A DNA stretch of 64,000 bases, from NCBI RefSeq assembly GCF_030704535.1, contig NC_081823.1, positions 2,264,501-2,328,500 of the forward strand, in the 5' to 3' direction. The position numbers were made by a program, and so were the translations under genes. Origin of the DNA: Vitis vinifera. Lineage: Eukaryota; Streptophyta; Magnoliopsida; Vitales; Vitaceae. This document shows, piece after piece, positions 23,659 to 34,400 of the stretch. Under the pieces are notes generated by a model. The model saw only the letters and a list, made by a program, of their open reading frames with translations. It searched no databases and had not been told where the DNA came from. Position 1 is the first letter of the stretch. Every line of letters starts with the position of its first letter.

Positions 23659-25400
23659 TTTCTGTTTGGTTTGAATAGGAATGGACCGTTGGGAGGTTTT
23701 ATAGTTGAAAATTAATTTAAATAGTTAAATTTTAATAAATATTTATTCATTTTCAAATATCTTATAACTAATAAAATTAAAATAAAACGCAGTAAGTACA
23801 TAAAATCTTGGCCAACTATGGGCGGACAGATTCTACAAGGAGAAGAGTGATTTTGAGAGGGTTAAAAATACTTAAATGCTTTTTAATATTTTTATAAAAA
23901 AATTAAGTGTTTGACACATCCTCATGGAGATCCACAGTTATGTTCTATGGGATTATGATACCAAATAGATAAACATCCGGATTAGGGATTTGTAACAACT
24001 CATATCTAATCACGTAAATATTATCCGGTTTGTATTTAAATGAGTTCTCACAACTTCAAAATGTGTTTATAAGATTAAAAATACCTCATATACATATATA
24101 TTAATCCATTGCACTAATTTTCTTTCATATATGATGTGAGATATCATATTAATCAAGTTTTGAAAATACCTTTAAAAAACAAAATTTTCAATTAAAATAA
24201 TTTTAAACAATACCTTGGTAAATAGTACTTGTATAAAGCTTTTTCTATGTTATAATACGAAAAAATATATTATCAAAATATTTTTTTATCTATATTTAAA
24301 TAGTAAGTGATTTACCATAAGATTGTTTTTAATGGAAAGACTACTAAATGTTTATTACAAATTAAAAACATTTTAATCAATTTTACAAATTAAAATTATT
24401 ACAAACTATAGGCTCAAAGGGGTCTTAACGACTTTAAAACATGTCAACATCCTCACTATGTTCTAGAAGATTATGAGACCAAACAAACCCCCTGCTCTAA
24501 TATCATTTATAATGACTCATATTTAATTGTATAAATATTATCTGCTTTGAATCCAAATAGGTTACTTTAAAACTCGTTTACATTGTTCAAAAAAGTTTAT
24601 ACTTTTATGAAATGAGAAACTTTCTCCCAATGTGAGATATCTCAATCTACAAAAATATTAAATATTAAAAGTATTTCCATCATAATCACTCTTGAAACCA
24701 AATTTGAAATCACTTTTATTGTAAAAACCCATCATATATTTGGATTTAAAACGAAAAGTATATATTTAGGTGTTATCTTATGGAATGATTGTAATTTACA
24801 TGAGAGTTCTCCACAAATCATGATTCCACAAATCATGCTTTCATATTGCAAAAAGGGACCATGAAGATACTTGACACCCCTCTTTTATCATGAAAAGTAC
24901 AAAATTAAACAAAAAAAGAAAAAGGAAAAAAGTTAGGAGTTTAAATTATCTTATTTAATTTATTATGAAAAATACGGAAAAAAAAATTAAGTATAATTAA
25001 AATTATTTGAAATTAATATAAAAACATAAGATAAATCACAATAACCATCTTTAGATTCCTCAACTTCTTTACTCCATGAAGGATAGAGAAGTTTGGAGTA
25101 GAGAATGAAGAGAAAGTTTAGGTTAAGGAAATGCCTACTTTACAACAAAATGTTCATATCATAAACATTCCCCCTGTATGTGCAAATCCAGATGAGACTT
25201 CACAAAAACTAAAAAAAAAAAAACAGAAAAAAATAAAAAAAAAGAAAAAAAAAGGAAAGGAAAGAGAGAAAAAGGAATCAGAATACATTACTTGCATTGA
25301 ACTACATAAAATGAACAACATAAGATTAGTTCTTTGGGCAAAATGGAGATCTACAAGAGCCTGAAATCGACTGAGAAAGTTTCATTTGGACATCAACCCC
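23659..25400. other. Intergenic DNA between ERL1 5' end and MMS21 3' end
   Basis: The part near 23659-23700 is the ERL1 promoter. Two diverged direct repeats, about 23913-24080 and 24437-24600, share phrases such as TAAATATTATC and CATCCTCA with a TTATGA-ACCAAA core; they may be remnants of LTRs or of one duplicated insertion. An A/AAG-rich tract spans 25205-25275. I support no gene here. Confidence 0.45.
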
Positions 25401-28400
25401 TCAGTCGTCTTCTTCTTCTTCATCATCATCATCATCAAGCTCGGTGAAATCTTCTATTACATCAGTTCGACCAGGTTGCTTACTCATTGATTTCATTTCA
25501 TCAATTTCAATTTGTAACAATGCGTCACACACTACCCTTTCTGCCTGCAGTATTTTCGGGCAAGCTGGAGCAAGAAGAGATAGTAAAGAAAGATGGTAAG
25601 ATATGCAGCTAGTGCAGAGTATTTCATTAGTTAGGATTGAAACAATAACTTGAATACCTGCAACAGGACATTGAGCGCGTCCATGTTTGGATTTTATGTA
25701 GTGCAAGATGGCCTTCTTTTCATAAATATGCTTGCAATCCACACTGCACCAGGAGGGGAATTGAGAAGAAAATGAAATGAAACATAAAAATGTGTAAGAA
25801 TAGTTTTATGTCCCAATATATGCAACTAGCAATGGCCAGTATGAAGCTTGCGCTCTATACTTTCCCCTGCATAACGACTCTTCATGGAATTAACTTCTTT
25901 GTGTTGTATTGGGAAATGGCATAGTAATATTACTGCAACATACTAGACTGTTTCTGTTGCCTATTAGACAGTTTTTTTTCTTATAAATACACTACCTTGT
26001 GTTATCAGTGTTTAGTCCAATGCAACTTTATAAATCACGACTGAAGCCTTAAAAGGAAAGTACATTATGAGGCATTAAAAGGGAAGTACATTATGAGGAA
26101 GTCATATGAATGAACCAGTGCTGTACAAGAGGTTGACAGGAATATATATGAGCAAAGAAAGTTAGAAGTAACACAACTGCTGAAGTTCTAATGCCAGATA
26201 TGACTAAACAGATCAGGATGGTGAAAAAGGTTTCATGTAGCCTCAGTGTAGTTGAGATTGAAAATTGTTGGTAGAATTTTTCCTTTTTTCCCCTTGGAAT
26301 GGTGGTGGCGGCGGTAAGGAAGCGGTGGACAAGTGGATGGATTAAGAGAACATTTTGAATATGAACATAATGTCCATTTTGATCAAGTAATAAATTGCTT
26401 GTATATTACTTGTATACATTCAGATTCTAGGTTCTGGGTTCTTGCTGCTTCGTACTTTTATGGAACATATTGCTACATGTTGACAATTAAAAGCACAACA
26501 AACTTATATTTTACATTCAAAGGGACACACCACAGGCAGAATAATATGTTTTTCCAACTTAAAGCAGTACACCCACCTACCAAAATTTAAATAAAAAAGG
26601 GGAATAAAGTTAGAACTAATAACCAACTCATCACTTCGCATTATCTAGCTCTAAACAATCAGTCAAGATATGATATATTGTTCATATCATTGTAGCAACT
26701 GAAATATTTTTTGTATAAACAAAAGAAAAACCAAATCAATCTGATTATGACCCTGGGAAGCAACATCTAGGAGGATGTGGATAAATAGAAGGGTGAGAGA
26801 AAGAATAGCAATGATATATGATTCCAATATAATATGTAAGGTCTATTAAATCATTTCATAACAAACTGATATACAGAATTCTACCTGTATCCAAAAGCCT
26901 TTTTTTGTATTTCTTATTTGTCATTTTGAAAGGGCTAACTTAATTTAAGTTATGCACAATAACTCTATTGCCTCTTCATTGAAGCATTGTGTTTTACTGT
27001 ACATCTCTTTCTCTCTTTCTCATCAGAAGCACAGATTCCATTGGTTCATGAATTAAAAAAGTACAAAAGGGATGAATGATCCTTCAAAGCAGAACAAAAA
27101 GAGTAAAAAAGAATCCTAAAAAATAACCTGACTAAGAAGCCAAAGTGGAAAACAGAATATAAAACAAAGATACATCTTAGAGAGCCGCAGTATGCACAAC
27201 AAAAACCTCTTAATTTACAGCCCCATTCACAACCTCATCCCTAACCTAAACTCACCAAAGACTTTTTTAATGCAAGCACACATTTTGTACAGTTGAGACA
27301 AGTCTAATTGCCTGATCTAGGAAGTTATTAATATTCTACAAGCCAAAGCATAAGCATTTATGTTCCATCATCAATTATAAGGGAGAGTCAACCCCACACA
27401 CAAAAATTGCTAAACAAAATGGAAAAGTGAACCAGGTATAGCCTATAATCATTAACACCCAACAATGGAAAAAAAAGAAAGAAAGAAAATCCAGTTAGCC
27501 AATCGAAAAAAGGACAAATAACACAAACTCATCCTGCATTTGGAATCCACAAACCATGCATGAAGAGCACATACTTGTTTAATTAATTCAATAGTCTTTA
27601 CATGCATATGCTTCTGTCTTTCAGAACAACCATGCCAGGAGTCACTAACGAGTATGAAATATCAGAAAGCCTGATATATCATGTCAGTCTATTCCTTACA
27701 AGCTTGGGCTTTTGGGCTAGTTGGTTGTCTAACAAGGTATTAGAGCTTTGGTTTCTAGCAGTATTGGTTTGAATCTCTCCTCTATTTATTTCCTCCATTC
27801 ATGGAACCATATGCAAGCGGATGCCACATGTGAGGATGGCTGTTAAGTCTTAGCTAGTCTGATAAACATCATTGGTTGATTCCATATGAGCTTAAGCTTC
27901 TGGGGATAATTGGTAGGTTAACAGAAGTGACCCACGGTAAAAAAAAATGTGAATCTTTTTTTTCCTAAGTAAAGATATAAATTTTAGTTGGAAAGATCAC
28001 AATTTCCCTGGAGAAATTGGAGATATGTGGTAAATTTTCCTCAAGCTTCATGGTAAAGTATCCTTGGAAATAGATGGAGCCCTAGCTATATATATTGCTG
28101 GAATTTTCATCCAAGAGCTATTTTCCATTGAAAAGAATGAAGCCTGCAGGAAAACAACAGGGAAAAAATTCTGAAGTGATTTATACCATACCTGCGAACT
28201 GGATCTGCTAATTCAGTAACAGGTCTTCCACTTAATGGGCAAGTAATATTCAAGAGGTTGCATTGTGTACTGGTCATTACAATGTCCTCCTGCTCATCAC
28301 CTGGCATTGGCTGTCCTGCATGGTGAACATTCTGCAGGAGAATAGTGAGAACACATTATATAAGATTTAGAAAAAATAAATTCGAGAAATTACTCTTGAC

Positions 28401-31400
28401 AACAGAGAAATTCTATTCACATTATAATGAAAAAGAAAAAAAAATGACTTGAATGTGATAATAGTAAAATGAATAGAAATAGGAGCACAACATACTTTGA
28501 TTGAGAGAGAGAAAGTAAGAGAACATTGTTTGTGTCATGTGTTATAGGCTACAAGTAAAAATAACAAAACAAATGAAACATATACTCGCAAAAAGAACAT
28601 TGTTTGTGAACATCCTACTACTTAAAAAATGAGAAATAGATAACAACTAGTAGTCATATTCATGAAAACCTCCATGTCAAATATTTGTTTATCCATACCC
28701 AACATTGTTGATTATCATCTAGATAAGATATATATTGCAAGATATTACATCACTGAACTGACTACTATATAATCAGCAAGACTCTTAAATATCATAAAGT
28801 TATGGGTCTCCCATCATTCATCCATATAAAGGAAAATCCTAAGTAATTGCACATGTACAACCATAAAATCATGCTATATAACTTTTTTTTTTTTTTTTTT
28901 GATAAGTAAACAAGATTGCATTAAAAAAGGCTAAGCGCCACAAAGCATACAGGGAGTATACAAGATGGAAACAGCCTCAAAAAAGAAAAGGACCAGAAAG
29001 AACTACCTCCCCTCAAGTGGAAGCCATCCACTCCAAAAAACCTATAAGGGAGAGAGCCTCCTCACCTAAGTACACTTTGGCCCAATTCCATAAGTTACAA
29101 ACAAAAGAATTCTTTAACCTCTGAACATTCACCACACCCCCCCTAAAGGCTAACCTATTTCTCTCCTTCCAAACCGTCCAAAAAATACACAACGGAATGG
29201 ATTTCCATATCTGTTTCCTTTTCTTCCCAACAAATGAACCCCTCCATGAGGTTAAAACCTCCTTAACCGTTTCTGGGAGGACCCACTTAATATCTAACAA
29301 CCCAAAAATAATATCCCAAAGGACTCTAGTCACTATACAGTGTAAAAGAATATGATTTACATTCTCTTCTTCACAACCACACAAAAAGCAACAATTTGGG
29401 AGTTGCACCCCTCTTATCTGAAGCTTATCCAGAGTGAGCACCTTCCCCCAAGTAGCCTCCCAAGCAAAAAAGCTAACTTTAGTTGGTACCCTATCCATCC
29501 ATATTCCCCTTGCGGGAAACAATGTGGCATTAGGTTTATCCAACATCCTGTAAGCTTCTTTAACCCTGAAGAGACCATTTCTTCCTTGCCTCCATTTGAC
29601 TGAGTCATCCTCCAAGGAAGGCCTATGACCCCTCAAAGTACGGAGCAAGTCACCAACCATGTCCAGCTCCCAATCATTGAAGTCCCTCACAAAAACCAGA
29701 TTCCAATCTCCTTGGCCCGAATGATGATCCCACATCTCCTCAATCGAAGCATCTCTATGCACAGCAAGGACAAAAAGATGGTTGAAACATTGGGACAGCG
29801 GAGTATCAGTGCACCAACTATCTTTCCAGAATTTGATTTTGGAGCCCTTTCCAACCAGAAAGGCCAAATTTTCCCAGCACCATTCAGATTCTTTCATAAT
29901 CTCCTTCCAGACCCCAACTCCGGCCGCCCCACTAACCTTCTTAGCCCTCCACCCATAATCCTCTTGCCCATATTTCGTAGAGATCACTTGTTTCCAAAGG
30001 TTGTCCCTTTCACATGCAAACCTCCAAGTCCACTTGCCCAACAAGGCTCTATTCAGAGTGGCTATTCTCCTTAATCCTAGCCCTCCATTGCGTTTTTCTG
30101 TACAGACCACATCCCATTTTACTAGATGAATTTTTCCTCCCAGATTTCCACCCCCCCAAAGGAAATCTCTTTGGATTTTCTCCACTCTTTTAGCAACGGA
30201 CTTAGGCATACGGAAGATAGACATTTGGTAAATTGGCATACTGGCCAAGACATTTTTTATAAGAGTGATCCGCCCCCCTTTGGAAATATACTGTCTTTTC
30301 CAAAGCGCAAGTCTCCTCCTGACCCTCTCTTCCACTCCATCCCACATAGAAGAAGCCCTATTTGGGACCCCTAAAGGGAGACCCAAATAATGGGAGGGCA
30401 AAGACCCCACCCTGCACCCTAACTCAGCAGCCAACTCCAGAATCTCCTCCACTTCTCCAACTGGAATGATTTCGCTTTTGGCTAGATTCATACGAAGACC
30501 CGAGGCTGCTTCAAACCAGAAGAGAATCCAGCTAAGATGGGAGACTTGATCTTTGCTTGCCTCACAAAATACAATCGTGTCATCAGCAAAAAATAAGTGG
30601 GAGATATGCAAAGAGGTTCTACTACCACCCCGAATGTTGCATCCTGAAAGATATCCCCCCTCCACTGCTCTCCTGATGAGGACGTCCAGAATCTCCATTC
30701 CCATAACAAAGAGGTAAGGGGATAGAGGATCCCCTTGACGAAGCCCTCTAGTGCTAGGGAAAAACCCAGCTGGCACTCCATTAACAAGAATAGAGAATTT
30801 TGCAGAAGATACACAGCTCCACATCCATCCCACCCACTTGTTCCCAAAGCCCATCTTTTGGAGGACCTTCATTAAGAAATTCCAATTAATGCTATCATAG
30901 GCTTTTTCTATATCCAATTTGCAAATAAGGCCCTTTTCTTTTCTCTTCTGCCACGAGTCTATCACCTCATTAGCAATTAAAGACGCGTCCAGAATTTGTC
31001 TCCCCATTACAAAGGCATTTTGAGCACTAGAGACCACCTTACCAATCACTCTTTTGAGCCTGTTAGCTAAGACTTTAGCCAAAAGTTTATATAGGCCCCC
31101 CAACAGGCTGATAGGTCTAAAGTCTCCCAAGTCCTCCGCCCCGCTTTTCTTAGGTATCAACACCAGAAAGGTATTATTGAGGCTCCTAACAAAGGTATTA
31201 TGCTCGTGAAATTCTTTAAACATCTCCATGATCTCCTCTTTGGCAAAGGCCCATGCGTTTTGCCAGAATGCAACAGAAAACCCATCCGGGCCAGGGGCTT
31301 TGTCCCCATTCATCTCCATCAATGCCGAGTGAATCTCAGTTTCTTCAAATGGGACTTCTATACACTCTGCATCTTGCTGGCTGATACAACCCACCTGAAT

Positions 31401-34400
31401 ATTGCCAATATCTGCCTGCCAAACCATATCTTCAGTAAGCAACTGCTGAAACGAATTCACAATGCCTTCTTTCACCTCCTGCTCCTCTACCAACCACTCC
31501 CCATTAACCTTAATTCTGCCCATAGCGTTGTTTCTTCGATGCGCACTCGCCATTCTATGAAAGAACCCCGTATTTCTATCCCCCTCCCTTAGCCAAGTCT
31601 CCCTTGAATGCTGTCTCCAATGGGCTTCTTCCAACAGGACCCATTTTTTAAAGGAGTCCTTGGCTCCCTTTTTTAGCTCAGCCTCCTCCACAGTCAAAGT
31701 TCTTTCACTTTCCACCCGATCCCAAAAGACTATTTGTTCTAGGGCTGTGGCTTTATTGGTTTCCAATCTCCCAAAAACCTCTTTGTTCCAGACTTTCAAC
31801 CTCTTCTTAATTTCCTTCATTTTAGTAGCCAATCTGTAGCTAGCGCTACCCCTGACATCAATCCCCTGCCACCATGCTCTCACAACATCTTGAAACCCCT
31901 CAACCTTCAGCCACATATTTTCGAATCTAAACGGGGTTGGACCTCTTCTAATTCCACCCCCCTCTAACACGATTGGGAAGTGATCTGAGATTGGCCGAGA
32001 CAATCTGATCTGAGTGGCACCATTAAACATCTCTAGCCAGGTAGGGGAGACTAAAAATCTGTCTAGTCTCGCCCAAACTTGATTGTTGAGCCCCCCATTC
32101 CAGGTGAATGCTCCCCCCTGAAGAGGCATGTCCACCAGCTCTAACTCATCCACAGTCTCTGCAAATCTCCTCATGGCTGAAGTGATTCTTCTTTGGCTGC
32201 TCCTTTCTTGTTGGAACAGAGTGATATTGAAGTCCCCACCAAGACACCAGGGATCGTCCCAAAGCCCTCTTACCGCCCCCAATTCCTCCCACATACCCTC
32301 CCTTTCCATTTTAGTAAAGGGCCCATACACTCCCGTGAAAACCCAAGTAACCCCATTTTCCATAATCTTGAATCTACAAGACAAAGTGAAGTGACCCTCC
32401 TCCCATTCCAAAATTTCCAAGACCCTCTTGTCCCAGCATATCAGAATGCCGCCCGCAGCCCCCTCCGCATTTAGAGCTCTCCATTCCAAAAATCTCCCAG
32501 TGCCCAGACTTCTCACTATACCCTCCGACATCTCCTGAATCTTGGTTTCCTGAATACACATTATATCCACCCTCTGACTCCTAATATAGTTCTTAATAAT
32601 TTTCCTCTTAGAGCTATCATTAGCTCCCCTCACATTCCAACTTATAATCTTCAACTTCATTGGACAACTATCAATTGGTTCCCTTTGCCCTGTGAGAGAG
32701 CTTTCTGCTTATTCCCCCCCTCATAATTGACAGAGCATTCCAGCCTCTTTAGCTCCCTTTCAAACTTGGTCTTCTCCAATAGTTCTTTGCTGTGAATCTT
32801 TTCCCTTCTCTTCCTGATTTTAGTCAGGAAATTCAATATCTCCTTTTCTATCCCCTCCGTAGAGAAGCCTAGAAATTGGCTAAACTTCGCCAAGCTACAC
32901 TCCTCCCATAATTCCCCTTTCTCATTTTCCGTGGCTTGAATCCCTGAGGCACCATCAATCCCCTCCTTGCCCCTAACCTTATCTCTGATTCTGTTGGCCT
33001 CTCCCAACTTCCAAGGTCCATTCACATTCACTTCATTCCCCTCATAGACTGTTAGCCAAGTTGATTTGTCCCCCCATAATTCCTCCTCTAATTCCCCTGA
33101 ACGATCGAAAGACTCCCCCTCCGGAGCCCGATCAAAATTAGAAGAGAGAAGAAGAGATGGCCCCTTAACCTGATTTCCTTTAGTATAGAAATGCAGGGCA
33201 TACCTCTTAGCTTCTTCTTGGAGCGCACAGTCAGTCATGGAGAAACCATCAAACCTCTGTTCCCTATTGATCTCCTCTGGCACCCAGCACATCAATACAT
33301 CCTCTGGAGTGGGTCTTTTTCTGGAGAAAAAGCAGCCCAATAACCCAGCCTTCTCCTGGACATCCTTAGGGCCCTCCCTTTCCATTCCTTCCATCACAGC
33401 ATAAGAGTGGCAGCCCGGTCCAGCAGCCCAATTGCTAGACGATGGGCCTTCCTCTGGCACAACAGCCACCTTTAATTTATCCTTTAATTTTCGGCCCAAA
33501 GACCCATCTCTCTTAGCCAGCCCACCCTCCTTCTCCTGCTCTTTAAGGCCCAAAGATGGACCATGTGAGGACGACCCATTTCCATCCAAACAGGCCCAAT
33601 CCCGGGACCTCGATCCATGGATCTGGTTCCTGGACTCTAAACCCGACCCATTATCCTGCAACAGCCTCCCATCAACTGGCAGAAGCTGACCCTCGATTCC
33701 CGTGTCTAACAGGACACTCCCCACGCGCTTCTCCGCTCGTGAGAACGTGTCACCCCTGACCTCGGTTCTCCTTCTGAACTCCACCGCAGAGAAAAGGCGT
33801 CTCACCACCGGCCTAATCTCCCACCACAACGCCAAAGAGTAAAACTCCTCCTCTACCTCAATTTCTAGCATGCTTGGTCTAAATTCGCCTGTTATTTTGA
33901 CCCGTATTCTAGCCCATTGGATCTCCTCCATCGACCTTGTCCTCTCATCAATTTCAACAAACCCCCCACATTCCTCTCCTATTTTCTTCAGAATCACCGG
34001 GCTCCATAACGAGACTGGCAAACCAAAAATTCTAACCCAAGCATCCTGTGCCCTCTCCTCCTCTGCCCAACAGCCCATCTGTGGCTTCCAGAAGTCCAAC
34101 CCTAACTGAACTCCTCCCATTTCTCTGCTCCCCGATGAAACCACACGGTAAGCCTCTCTTTTGTCCTCAAACTCCAACAGGGCCCTGCCTCGTTCCAATT
34201 TAGCCAGCCCTAGTTTGCTTTTTAAACCCTAGGAAGACGCCCAAAGACTTCCCAGCCTCTCCATATCTTCATCTTCCTTATTGTTGGGCTTCCAACTCGC
34301 GACGAGACATTGTTGCAATTTCTGCAAATTTCCTTCCATCTCTTCCCTCGCAACCTTCAGCTTGATTACGTTTATATCTTTGCGATTTGAACCCAAGACT

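Noticed and set aside
25131-25364. Lys-rich 77-codon frame
   Set aside because: It is made of an AAG/AAA tract and has no other sign of coding.
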